A stretch of DNA of 64,000 nucleotides from Bugula neritina (taxonomy: Eukaryota > Bryozoa > Gymnolaemata > Cheilostomatida > Bugulidae), in assembly GCA_964035545.1 (NCBI GenBank), contig OZ037769.1, forward strand, positions 3,131,001-3,195,000, in the 5' to 3' direction. The notes under the pieces were generated by a model. It had not been told where the DNA came from. It saw nothing but the letters and a program-made list of their open reading frames with translations, and did no database searches. Numbering within the stretch: the first letter of the stretch is position 1; each line of letters opens with the position of its first letter. This document shows positions 12,607 to 35,267 of this stretch, in pieces. The position numbers and the translations under genes were made by a program.

Positions 12607-15600
12607 GTAACATAATATGATATAATATAATATGATATTTATTGGCAGCTTTAACGAGACTTAATTGATTGACTAATGGGATGTGGCTGGGGTCAATGCC
12701 TTCACCCTGACAGACAGAATTTTGATGAAATACATGCGAAACCTTTCCTATCACTAAATGCAAACACCAGCCCTTTTAGTATCCATTATTTTCAGAAATG
12801 ATGGATATATACCTTAAAATCAAAGTTTAATGTGAAACTGCAAGCCTGGAGCTGCTCCATAATAGATAGTCTTATTATGTGACCCTATTTATCTTTCCTT
12901 GAAGTTCACTTCACATTGTAGTACTATACCATTTCTCAGCATTTTCATATACTGGTGCTGTTTGAGCTTTTTATATTTACTATAAAAACCGCTGGTTTCC
13001 CATAACTGCTGGAATTTATTACTAGCTAATGCTTTGGTGTTTTGATTGATTGACTCACTTCTGAAAATTCTAGAAGCTTACAATAATTTCTTTGAAGTTG
13101 ATACTATAACATTACGTTGGTAAAGAAATAATACTTGCATTTTCAGCAAAATTCTTTGTGTATTCTGCATCTTCAGACAAAAACTGCTAGATCTGGAATT
13201 TCTTTCACACTGATGTTGACACTTTGATTAGAAATTTATGAGCAGGATGTTGAATTAAGTGGCCATTAGGTATAGTCTCACCTTTTGACTGGAGCTGTCA
13301 GTGCTGGATGCATGTTTGGTCATTTGTCAACTCAAGTGCCTTAGAAAGTTCAACTCTGTTGACCAGTTTCCTGTGTTGAGCAGCTTCTATACGTTAGCTG
13401 GCCATTTTTTATTACTTGAAAATATGTTTCACTTTCAACCCCCCCCCCCCCCCAATACTCTTAGATGAGGATGGTAAAACACAATAGAGTGTTACAAGGC
13501 ATTAATACCTTGATGGTAGAGAGAGTTCCAATTACGTGAGGCTAAGGATTGGGGGATAAAATAATGTTCCCCCCCCCCCTGTTAACTGTAAATGGTACGA
13601 ATTATCTGAAGTAATGCATGTTTTGGGTAATAATTTCTTAATCCCATCCCATTTGCTTCTCGCAGCTGCGTACCAACTGTTCAATCTTAATGAGAATGGT
13701 GAAAGAAGGGAAGACGGCAAAGGAGCTAGACGATGCTGTGTGTACAATGATGTCTTCTGTAAGTATGCAACACAATGATCTCTAAACAGACAGCTACTAG
13801 GTACATTTTTCACATCAAGTTTGAGCATGTATTTTTTAAAATGATGAAGAAGTTTTTCAGAACTGGTAAACACAGCAAGCTGGGTGATGAGATGAAAGCT
13901 GCATACCAGAGTAGGCTTGTTGACAGTGTTTATATTTGGATCACTATTAAAATGAGACTAAAGATATTTGAGTTGGTTTTATTGAGTGCAGGTGGACACT
14001 AGATGGGACGTAATCCATGCTAATAAAGCTCAGAGCTCAAAACATTGCCAACTTTTAAAGCTTTGGCTAAGTTTTATATTAGATAAAATTGGAAACATTG
14101 CCATATTAGCTGCCAGCTGAGGTTAACTGCAACTCAAGAGATAGTAAACATAAGTTTGTTATAATTATTTGGCAGGATACAATTATTTAATTGAATGTCC
14201 TAAAATATATATATATTATGGGATATAATATATTATTGATTATTTGTTAGAAAATATATCATTTATTTGTTTATAGTATGCTAGTTTCAGTTCATTGATT
14301 TGTTTACATATTATTTTTAGGACAATTTAATTTAAAAAACACACATGTTTGGTGTAAAGCTCTGAAAGCTGTGATGAGTACCTTCAAGCAACTAAAAAAA
14401 AACAAAGTCTTTTAAATTTATATATATAGAATAATATTTTATTTCCCATAACTATAAGGTCACTGGTCCTTAACCATTATGTCTAGGAATGCCATGCAGT
14501 TTAACTTTTATAATTAATGGATGGTGAAGTGTCCGTAAACAGTCACATACTTTGTTGTGGGTGTAGTCCTATCTATCATGTCTGTGATACCAACAGGCTG
14601 ATGAAAATTGGGTCACTGAGAGATTATAATAATTTATTTTATTTCTCCAGTCAACATTCTTGCTATGTGCTGCTATCACGTTGTGAACATAAAGTGAAAC
14701 CATTAAACAAGAAACAACTTTGTTTTTAAGTTCTGACTCTGTGGGAAATCTACTGAAGTAAACTTAGCATTATATTGCATTACTTTGTATATATAAGCTT
14801 ATTTCATTGGAGTTATGTATTCTTTAACCTGCACTGCACCCCTGCTGACCATAAAACAAGATATTAGATATTGCTAGTGATGCAAATGATAAAGTGTGTA
14901 GGCTGTATGGAGCCAGGGGGTGGAATAAATTAAACCAATTGTTGTAAAAGGAGTAATTGTTCTATAGTGGCACTTGACACAGCAGCTCATATCCTGAAGG
15001 GAAGTGCAATCCAAGATCCTAATTGTTCTAATAAACCTGGTGATATGAATGTAAAACTATGGCAAACAGAGCCAGTGGTTTGCAAGTAGTTGGGGCTACT
15101 TTCCAGCATTTTCTGTCACTTACTGTTTCCCAGATTTCTGTCTTTTATGATACATTATTCTGTGGAGAAACAGAGCGGTCTGTTTCCACACTCTATTCAA
15201 TTCTATGAATTGTTTGGTCGGAATTTTGTTTTCAAAAAATCAAAGCACCATTTGACTTTTGAAATCTTTCAAATATATTTTCAGTTTTACAAGGTGCTTG
15301 CTTGCACACTGCATGTGAAAATGACTTATGAGGGGGGGGGAGGGCTGTGAATTTTTATAGTGGATGAACGACATTGCAAGAATGATTATGCTGGAGTGAG
15401 TTATATATTATGTTAATTTTTAGACGTCTGAAGCATAACTGCTATACAACGCATATATTTAGCACAGCAACCAGGCATTACATAAAAAAAATGCCAAGTA
15501 AATTATAGCTGTGCAGTTTTCCTCTATATGTTTCAAGTTATTTTAGAAAAAAGAGCTATTAAAAAAAACTCTAGAATACCATAGTGTAAAAGATTAGTCT

Positions 15601-18600
15601 AAATGCTATTAATGCTTCAATCTGCAATCATGCCCCAATAAAAAGGAAATGAAATATGATTTTTGAAAAAAAATATATTTGTTCTAAAACATAAAAACAA
15701 GCAAATGGGGTGCGTACTGCATTGTGCCTTAGTTTAGCTCTGTGTCTCAAGCTATCCCAGCCTCTCTAAGCCAGGTATGTGTTGCAGATCTTTGAAGTTA
15801 TCAGTACCTGTCTTGGGTCACCACCACAACTGGTTGAATTTGAGTATTATGATAAAGATAAGAATTATCATAAAGTGGGACCCATTACACCTCTACAGTT
15901 CTACCAGACCATGTTCAAGCCCCAGTTTGACCTTGAGAAACAGGTGAGTGTTGTAGAGTCTGTACTTTCTAACAGCAACTGTAGATTTGCTGGACTGAAA
16001 ATGTTTCAAGTCTATTCAATCTATACTCATTTATGCATATATTAACTTTATATGCGCATATATATGCTAGCCTCACGAGCACGCTATGGTCATTTCGGGC
16101 TCTTACAGTGTTACTTGCCACCCAAATTGTAGTTAATGCTTATAAATATATATATATTAGGGTATATCTGTAATGTAATTTATTTGTTTGATAAAATTGA
16201 AAGATAAATATTTTTCTAATTTTTTTTTTAATTATAAGGACACCGTTATTTGGTTACAATATTACCCTTCATTGAACATTATTTACCCAGTCGTATGTGT
16301 GTAGATGAGCTAGCGGAGTACATATATATTTCTGGGGCCTTCCTATTTTGTTCTGCTACATATTTTATCATAATTATAAAAATTTATTGAAGTATTTTAT
16401 ATTCTGGAATTTTTATTTTGTCATTTTGTGACACTTTAAAATGACTGGAGTAGACTGTAACAGCATGGCATATATTGTCATCAGAGGAAATATTCTCCTC
16501 AGCTCTTTACTCACAATAAATCATAACATCAGTTTTTTGTGAATAAATATGTGGTTAAAGTGAGAAATAAAAACTTTGAATGCACAGAACTGCTATTACT
16601 GATTGCCCAGGTATTGAAATATCTGTGTAGTTGAACATCTTCACTGCCAGCAACCATGCATGATGTGTGAGAGCCAAACCACTTCAAAGGAACTCTTCTT
16701 ATGATTATCATTTTTAAATTTAAAGTTTTTTACAACTAATCTTGGCTGCATACTGTTTCATTTAAAGAATTTTAATCAATTTGAACAAAAAATCATTAAA
16801 ACGATGGCAGAAAATGAAAACTGGGGTTTTTGTATTCTGTTGTAATGTATTCATGTCATTTTACCCCTTAGTAAGCAGGCTATCAACTGTGGTTCACTAT
16901 ATTAGGATTATAAATTATATAATTCTTAACTATCAGTGATATTTGTGAGCAGTTACTCCTTTCATGACCTTCATCTGTATAAACATCTGTAAAAAACCTA
17001 CCTAAATAGACTTCTCGCAAGGACCAAGCTAAAGTAGTTCCTGTGGCTCTTTGTAACACTTTTATCATTTCTAAGAAATATAGGGTAAGGGGGGGGATAA
17101 AATTTGAATAAATATTGCTTTAAATTATTTAATTTATATATTTATATTTGTCTATAATGCTTTTTTAGAGTGGAAAAGTTAATTATTTTTGAATTTGATA
17201 ATGGCTGAGTTAGTGAATTAAGTTTTTGACACAAAAAGTATGCGGCTGTTATTTAGGTATTATCATTTTTATAAAAATTATAAACTTTACAGATTTTCCT
17301 TTTTGTTTTCTCCGATTTGATTACACAAACATGTTTGTAAGACTACAATATTATAGTCAATTAGTCAATAGTCGGAATTTTTCTTTGGGAAAACTCTATA
17401 GACTTACAAATACATTTCTAGCAAGTATTCTACTAGATTAAACTTGTAAAGCCTGAATACTGGTGCTTAGCTGGTGTCTGGTCAGGATTTATTTTCTAAC
17501 ATCTTCGGTTTCAGGCTTTTTGGTACACAAATTACGTTCTACCAATTGGTGTTTTCCCTGCTTTGTCACATAGTCTCAAAGTACACAAAAATTTTTGGGG
17601 CCGAGAAAACGCACTTAATAAGTCTTTAGTTGTACCTAAAAATATGCCATAAGTGCTAAATACTCGCAGTTTATCAGCAACTAATGGAGTATATTCAGCT
17701 CAGCACTGTGTAATGGGAGAGGTATGCTCTTTGGCTTAATAATTTCACAGGCTATTTTTAGCTGTCCATTAATTTGATTGCAGACAGAAATGTATAATGA
17801 CTACAGTTGAATGATTGCTTGCTTCATAAGATGAAACACTACCCAATACCTACAGTTGCACACCTAATCTGTGAGTTATCATTTCTCTCGCTGACACTAT
17901 TTGTTTGTAAACTCAGGTGGTGCTGACCCACGACCCCAGGTCAACCAGTCCATACTATAAAACATACACAGTAGCCTACCTGAACAACATGGGAAACTGC
18001 AAACCTGTTACCTACCTCAACCTGCCCATAGAGCAACTCAAAAAGTACACTAAAGACTCTATTGAAGCTGACAAGGTTTGTATTGCGAAACACCTGCAGG
18101 TACGCTGTGTAGGTGACAGATGAACCTACACCTGCACCTACAATTTCTCCCATGTGAAAAACATGCAAAAACGGCTCACGCATTGGCGAATTTCCCATGT
18201 AAATTTTGTTATGATGAGCGTACACCTATCACTTGCGCATGCATGTTGATAATTACAGTATAGCCAGCCGTGCATGTTTTAGGCTGTATGGTTTGGCTGT
18301 GATGTTGGGAAAGAGTTTTCTAACGAAGATGCCACCCTAGTAACTGACCAGTGAGTGCTGCTGCAATGCTTATTCTATCTCCATATTGCGTTACTTTCTT
18401 GTAGTAGTTGAACTCTGCTTGTGAGAATAGACCAGGAAAGTCTAAACCAGTCTTACTTTTTTGTTTTTAACCCTAAGATTCCCATTAACCTTTACTTCAC
18501 AATATAGACTTGCCTGCATATCTGACAAGTATAATCATTTGTCCTTATACAAAGCACATCATTACTTCATACAGTGTGAGTAACAGATACAGCTGTTCAG

Positions 18601-20474
18601 AGTGAAATGATAAATATTTGATTCGAACCACATCTGAGTATGTTACTTTTCTGTATTATTTAGATTCAATTACAAACTAGTTCTGGGCATCGACATCAGG
18701 GGGGCTGATAAAGCAACCCGTCTTTTGTACAAAGATTCTGAGATGACCCACGCTATGGTCTTTACTGGAATGAATGTAGAGGTGAGTAACTGATATCTAC
18801 TTCATAATATATTCATAGCTTACATGTTATACACAAATTGTGTTATGTTATACTCTATATTCTATATTATACTGTTATACTATGTTATACTCTATATTAT
18901 ACTGTTATATTATGTTATACTCTATACTATACTGTTATACTATGTTATACTCTATATTATACTGTTATACTATGTTATACTCTATATTATACTGTTATAC
19001 TATGTTATACTCTATATTATACTGTTATACTATGTTATACTCTATATTATACTGTTATACTATGTTATACTCTATACTATACTGTTATACTATGTTATAC
19101 TCTATACTATACTGTTATATTATGTTATACTCTATATTATACTGTTATACTATGTTATACTCTATACTATACTGTTATACTATGTTATACTCTATATTAT
19201 ACTGTTATACTATGTTATACTCTATATTATACTGTTATACTATGTTATACTCTATATTATACTGTTATACTATGTTATACTCTATATTATACTGTTATAT
19301 TATGTTATACTCTATATTATACTGTTATACTATGTTATACTCTATATTATACTGTTATATTATGTTATACTCTATATTATACTGTTATACTATGTTATAC
19401 TCTATATTATACTGTTATACTATGTTATACTCTATATTATACTGTTATACTATGTTATACTCTATATTATACTGTTATATTATGTTATACTCTATATTAT
19501 ACTGTTATACTATGTTATACTCTATATTATACTGTTATATTATACTGTACTATATTATGCTGTTATATTATACTGTGTATTATACTACACTATGCTGTTC
19601 GATTTCACATTCCCAGGAAAATGGAGAAGTCAGTAAATACCGAGTAGAAAACTCTTGGGGGGAGAATGGCGGGTCAAAGGGCAAAGGTATGAACACATCA
19701 ATTCAATCTTGTATCAAAATAATCATAATTATTTAATGTTTAGGATTAAACCATGAAAGTATCACCGTTAACTATGAAGGTGGCAGTTGGAGTAATTCTA
19801 GCTAGAAAATATAAATATATGTTGTTGGTAACTCTATTTCTTGTTATAGTAATCATGCTGTCAGTTTCTATGCGAATTCCACCTGTGAAGTGGCATTTTA
19901 ATGCTTTAGAACTATACAATATTATAATGTTTATTGTGCATCCAACATTATCTCTTCCTAATTATTCAATTTTGGAGTTATCTCTCTTTTTATATGGACA
20001 GGATCCCTTTATGAGCACACTGATGCCTTTTTCTGATCAGTCATTATTTAGGGGGGGGGGATAATTGCCTCTATACTCTAGTTTAATCACAACTTTGCTA
20101 TGCAATACCTTGAATACAATTTTACATTTGTTGATTTCTGTTTATGATTTCAAGGTGTACAAGTGACATTATAATAAGTGAATACTAGTAATTTAATTGT
20201 GGTATTTTTACATTAGATATTAGCAGATTCTTGCAGGTTGTTTGCCAGTATAACATGTTTATGATTGAGTGTCTACCTTGAAAGACATTCATGAGAAAAT
20301 GCTGTGTTTACTCTTTTAGGCTATTTGATGATGAATGACGCTTGGTTTGACGAATATGTGTATCTAGTAGTCATTGACCAATCATTGCTCAGTGAAGATA
20401 TTATTGAGTGTCTAGTGCAGGAGCCCGTAGTTCTACCAGCATGGGACCCAATGGGAGCTTTGGCTATCAACTAA
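6910..20474 (+). CDS. BLMH: Bleomycin hydrolase (C1B cysteine peptidase)
   Basis: Cytosolic papain-like aminopeptidase of the C1B family, normally a homohexamer. Eleven exons: 6910-6925, 7689-7837, 8835-8987, 12271-12501, 13666-13758, 15788-15943, 17917-18075, 18283-18350, 18664-18781, 19617-19686, 20320-20474. All GT-AG and in phase; 455 residues, the usual family length. The nucleophile is Cys72 in TNQKSSGRCWIYACLNV, with the oxyanion Gln66 just before it. The general base is His371 (EMTHAM) and the helper Asn393 lies in YRVENSWGE. The C-terminal arm ends DPMGALAIN; in this family the C-terminus occupies the active-site cleft, and here it is a few residues longer than the usual ALAE-type end. 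Exon 1 is only 16 nt. Introns carry a MITE, several minisatellites and a 30-bp array. A complete, apparently functional gene. Confidence 0.97.
6980..7390. repeat. Degenerate 3-bp-periodic simple-sequence zone, BLMH intron 1
   Basis: Imperfect runs of TAATAC/TATTAG/ATGATTATC words with frequent dyad symmetry (for example ATTACTAATACTATTAGTAT). No coding exon is supported. It belongs to the class of zones seen near other gene starts in the window. Confidence 0.7.
8586..8703. mobile_element. MITE-like element with ~30-bp terminal inverted repeats, copy 1
   Basis: A 118-bp element begins CAGTAGTGGAGAAATTGAG and ends with the inverted counterpart CTCAATTTCTCCATTACTG. The arms match, imperfectly, for roughly 30 bp and enclose an AT-rich centre. 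A second copy with the same termini and interior lies at 50299-50415 in an unrelated gene's intron, so it is a dispersed repeat. No ORF. In BLMH intron 2. Confidence 0.75.
9030..9275. repeat. ~29-bp minisatellite just after BLMH exon 3
   Basis: About eight imperfect copies of a unit containing GCATAGTGACTACCCCTTCT, starting some 40 bp beyond the exon 3 donor; one unit has a C10 expansion (around 9178). It does not include the donor itself. Confidence 0.9.
9276..12270 (+). other. BLMH intron 3, no gene seen
   Basis: AT-rich intron sequence. Short open frames on both strands here (for example around 11255-11465 and 11691-11900) have no family resemblance and no splice support. No repeat family recognised. 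Confidence 0.6.
12554..12604. repeat. (TA)n microsatellite in BLMH intron 4
   Basis: About 25 pure TA units beginning roughly 50 bp downstream of the exon 4 donor. The rest of intron 4 holds a C14 run at about 13441-13454 and a C10 run near 13570, and otherwise nothing I can identify. Confidence 0.95.
13759..15787 (+). other. BLMH intron 5, no gene seen
   Basis: AT-rich intron. Short spurious open frames only. A G-rich run (AGGGGGGGGAGGG) lies at about 15330-15343. Nothing else identifiable. Confidence 0.6.
15944..17916 (+). other. BLMH intron 6, no gene seen
   Basis: AT-rich intron with short TA runs near 16060 and 16145 and a G-run near 17090. No coding or repeat family recognised. Confidence 0.6.
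18841..19560. repeat. 30-bp minisatellite, ~23 copies, BLMH intron 9
   Basis: Tandem 30-bp units containing CTGTTATACTATGTTATACT, with two recurring single-base variants (TATAC/TATAT and TATATTAT/TATACTAT). Because 30 is a multiple of three and the unit has no stop in any forward frame, all three plus frames stay open for 270-300 codons; this is an artefact, not a gene. It ends about 55 bp before exon 10. Confidence 0.97.
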
Positions 20475-21300
20475 ACTGCTAACTGCAGTTTAATATTTTC
20501 TTGTGCAGTCCAGATGATCAAAATTTAGTGGAAGCAGGTGAAACTTTGCTGTAAACTATCATGGCATGTTTGTGGTAGTGCACCAGTTCTCTGTGTGAAA
20601 TGAATGCATGCTTTACAAATAGTATTATTCCTTAAAGCTAATGGGCATCCAGAAGCTGTACCTTTACCTCTATTACTTTTGGCTTTTACCTATACATTAT
20701 CTTTCATTTTAATTAATTTATATAGCTACATAACTATACACACATTAAAATTTAATAGTTTTTAGAATATAGTTATATTATATAAAATTACACTTTAATA
20801 TTAGATCAGGAGTTGTGCCCACATTACAGTTGGTTTTTCAGCGAGTGACCTATATACTTAAAAGGCTTTATAACAAAGTGTGCATTGAAACTGTATACTG
20901 TGCAACTGTGTTTATTAATACAATAAAATAGTACTATTTTATTCAAATTCGACAAAAGACATTTATAACTAAATATTTGAAATGTGAAAAGCAATAAAAA
21001 TGTCACAAGCATAAATAATGTCAGCTGTAAAAGAAAGCAACCCATGATAACATGTAGTTAGGTTAACTAAATAAAGTCCATACAAAACCTACAAACACTT
21101 CGAAAATTAAATATTACAAAACATATTATATGATATATGCGGTAGTGAGTTTGTTCTAATACTTCAGATAGATGATCAAGATATATGCATATTATCTTTC
21201 AGAACAGAGTTATTAACTAAGGCGAAACAGATCTCTTATAGACTAGAGAATACAGAGCGGTTATACATTTAACGACATAATAATAAAACATGATTTCTTT
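20475..21300. other. Tail-to-tail intergenic region with overlapping poly(A) signals
   Basis: Convergent 3' ends of BLMH (+) and copine gene 1 (-). Around 20911-20927 a TTTATT (AATAAA on the minus strand) is followed directly by a plus-strand AATAAA (20922-20927). The two transcripts could therefore end within the same 20 bp and overlap antisense if both are used. No other gene seen. Confidence 0.5.
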
Positions 21301-26560
<5,260 letters not shown>

Positions 26561-27612
26561 AACTGAATCTGATCTACAATCAATAAAAACTGAATAACTA
26601 GCAATATCTCAGTATATTTAAGTCATTGACAAGAATAATGGTGAATCTTCATCTTTAATTATTTTGTTAATCCAATGGGTAGAAAGAAAGAGAGATTAAA
26701 AACATGATGATAACTGAAAAGGAATAGTGGCTAGAAATACCAAAAAAAACCGAAACTTAAACGGGACAAACCAGTGTTTCATTGCATCACAAATGCAAGT
26801 TTTTCCCAATTATTTACAGCCAGAAAAGATAACCATAGACAGTTATATAGTCTATATATTATTACCATGTTTAGTGTAAAGTTATACAAATATACAAATA
26901 CAACTCAAAACATGATTGTTTAAGCAACTGCTATGGTCTATGTAGTTAGCCAGATATACCACAATATACTATAAACTTGAAGCACAATTTCAGCAAAATA
27001 TTTCGTTGAATATGCAGAGAATTTGCTTAACTTGCTTACTAAAATATTGGCTGATTTGCTGATTAATTAATATTTGCTTTCAATAATCAGCAGTTTCAGA
27101 AAGTATTAAAAAATTGGAACCCAATTTCAGTTAAGTTATAAGCAAAATTTTAACAACACTGAATAGGTTCCTTATTTTAAATGTTAGTAGCTGACATTTA
27201 CTTTCAGCTTGACAATTTAGTTTTACGGACAAAAAATAAAATATGCAACCCTGGACTCAAACGTGCCCAGTGACTATCACTTAGACTTGAAGTTAGGGCT
27301 AATCACATTCACTACTACTACCAGTACTGGTACTTCTAGTATATTCATATTGAATATGATTATCAATATGAGTACTAGTATAAATAATAATTATCATGAT
27401 GAGTTCATCATCAACCATCATGATTTAAATCATCATTATTACTATGATTATTATTAATATTATGGTTATAGTTCCTTAGCTATTATTTATTTATTATCAT
27501 CAAATGATTATCCTTAAAGTTAATGATGATTATTATGGTAGCAAATTGAAATAACTAGTACTATTAGTATTACTATTAGTATTACACTTACAGTTATAGG
27601 TAATACTAATAC
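26561..27612. other. 5' region of copine gene 1 with simple-sequence zone
   Basis: 26561-27260 is AT-rich with no gene. From about 27290 to 27612 it becomes degenerate CTACTA/ATCATG/TTATTA and TAATAC words with 3-bp periodicity, of the class found near other gene starts. Short open frames there are low-complexity artefacts. Confidence 0.6.
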
Positions 27613-28440
27613 TGATTTGTCCACCTGTTCTAGAACTGTGCCATTTAGCACACTACGCGTTAAATGGCACAGTTCTAGAACAGGTGGACAAATCAACATA
27701 CCTCGGAGTGACTCTACAGGCCAACCTGAAGTTTGATAATCATATCCGGAGCAAAATATTGCTAGCAAACAAACAACTGGGGATGATCAAAAGGGCTTTG
27801 CGCTGGGCACCCGAAAAAGTGAGACTCATGGCTTACAAATCCCTATGCCTTCCTCACCTAGACTATGCTTCTGCTGTTTGGGACCCCTATACTACAAAAG
27901 AAATAAATTCCATCGAAGAGGTACAAACACGGGCAGTAAGAGCCATAGCTAACATCAAGGGTAGAAGAGGAGTGCGAGAAGCAAAAGAAAGACTGGAGCT
28001 GGCCGCCCTCGATGAAAGAAGAAGAACTCAACGGCTAAGACTCCTTATGAGGATACTCCAAAAGGAAGAATATCACCCAGCACTCTCTGCAGCGTATGAC
28101 GAACTAATAAATACCCCGGAAAGTTTTATCCAAACTAGGGCCCAAACACTAGGACAGCCAAGATCAGTCAGCACCAATAATAACTGCTATTATAACAGCT
28201 TCTTGCCACGAACAATCCGTGACCTTAAAGGGAACAATCCTTGCAAGACTAATTTACACACAGAATAATCTAAACATTGACAGGTTAACTTACCTGTACT
28301 AATAAACAATATTGCAACACACACTGCAACCAATTTATGGACTATTGTATGCATTTTACTTTCTGACCAACCATAAACATATGAGGCATGCCGCTTCTGC
28401 TACCTAGTGGTCTAGCATGATCGTAATCTGGAGGTAACTG
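27613..28440 (+). mobile_element. 5'-truncated CR1/L2-like LINE with snap-back 5' end
   Basis: An open frame to 28268 encodes the C-terminal reverse-transcriptase region (STYLGVTLQANLKFDNHI, then LPHLDYASAVWDP, then NSFLPRTIRDL), without the catalytic core. Its first 35 bp also occur as a perfect inverted copy just upstream (27613-27647 versus 27661-27695, 13-bp loop). A 3'UTR of about 170 bp follows. Both ends abut TAATACTAATACT-type simple sequence, suggesting insertion into such a repeat. Non-functional by truncation. Confidence 0.82.
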
Positions 28441-29734
28441 GAGGTAATACTAATACTAATAGTAATACTATTAGTATTACTATTGGTATTAGTATTTTAA
28501 TTTAATTATACTATAGGTATAACCATAACTATAAGTATAACTATAGTAATACTAATACTAATAGTCATAGTCATAGTGATACTGTGATAATCTATAAGTA
28601 TAAGCCATTGTAGAATTAAAACATGTACCCAGTAGTCAGTACTGGCCAAATTTGAAATACTGATACATTTTGAGAACCTGAATACTGAGTGTTACTGTTA
28701 GTACTACTTATTTATTGTTACTATAAAAATTTAAACATAATTAATCATTAATGCCAATGGTGATGTTGATGTTATATCTTTATTATTAAATTTAATGATA
28801 TTAATTCTAATTGAAAATAGTTCCGTGGTAGGAGAATCATTTCTGACAAAGGATTAAAGTTCACTCTGATTTCTTATAAGAGCCTTAGTTAGAGTCACCG
28901 AAATAAAACTAAGAGTTTTATTTTAAAGCTAGAGGTTGAGGCGGGCGTGTTTTATTCATACAAAAAATTCCGAACTATCATCAAAAGTAGGAGTAGATCT
29001 TATTCTAAATCGCTCGCAGCAGACATTCTATATAGTGTATTATGCTTGAAGCTGATAACAAATTATTTTGCATTTAGTATTACCTACAATTTTTTATTTA
29101 AATAGGAGGAACATGCAAGGTGATGGTATATATTTTATACATGTGTATGTGTAAAAACTATAGTTTTTACACATACATTAAGTTTATATTTCACGATGAC
29201 GGTAACCATTAATGGCTAACTAGCCAACTTGTTATAATGACTTTATTGTATGAGTATAGTGATACTGAATTACTATTAGTGTTACTATACAGTGTATAAT
29301 ACTGTAAAATGTATAAATAAAAGAAAATAAAAAGCAGTTTGGCAAGAGGTACAAAAGTACTAATAACCATAAATCTTCAGTGGATTACATCAATAAAAAA
29401 CACAGGGAATCAAGTTTAGGAATAACCGACTGACACAATAAAGACCAATCTACCCGCTAGCACTACTCAGTTACAACCTCACAAATAATTCAACACAACA
29501 AATAAAATAAGTTACACAATAAAATATACTATAATATTCTAATATGGCACAACTTCATGTGCATTTATTTGAATGATTCAACCACAGATTAACATGGTTG
29601 AATGCTTTCTAGTGACCTAAACTCAATTATGCTTGTATTATATATGTGTATACTAAATATTATATGCAATACAATGAATAATAAATAAAAATATAAGACT
29701 GAAATTCTGAGTAGTTTGTGCGCATGAAAGCTGA
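28441..29734. other. Spacer between LINE and copine gene 2 3' end
   Basis: 28441-28600 is degenerate TAATACTAATAG/TATAACTATA simple sequence; the rest is AT-rich without genes. A perfect palindrome lies at 29144-29177. A TTTATT (minus-strand AATAAA) at 29564-29569, about 165 nt past the stop, is a plausible poly(A) signal for copine gene 2. Confidence 0.55.
29144..29177. repeat. 34-bp perfect palindrome
   Basis: Two 17-bp arms meet without spacer (TGTATGTGTAAAAACTA and its exact reverse complement). Intergenic, downstream of copine gene 2. Confidence 0.95.

Positions 29735-35267
<5,533 letters not shown>

Noticed and set aside
18824-19736. Three overlapping plus-strand open frames of 269-298 codons
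   Set aside because: Produced by a 30-bp minisatellite lacking stops, inside BLMH intron 9; the peptides are decamer repeats.
27263-27457. 64-codon open frame rich in Asn, His and Tyr
   Set aside because: Low-complexity ATCATG/TTATTA simple sequence; periodicity, not coding constraint, keeps it open.
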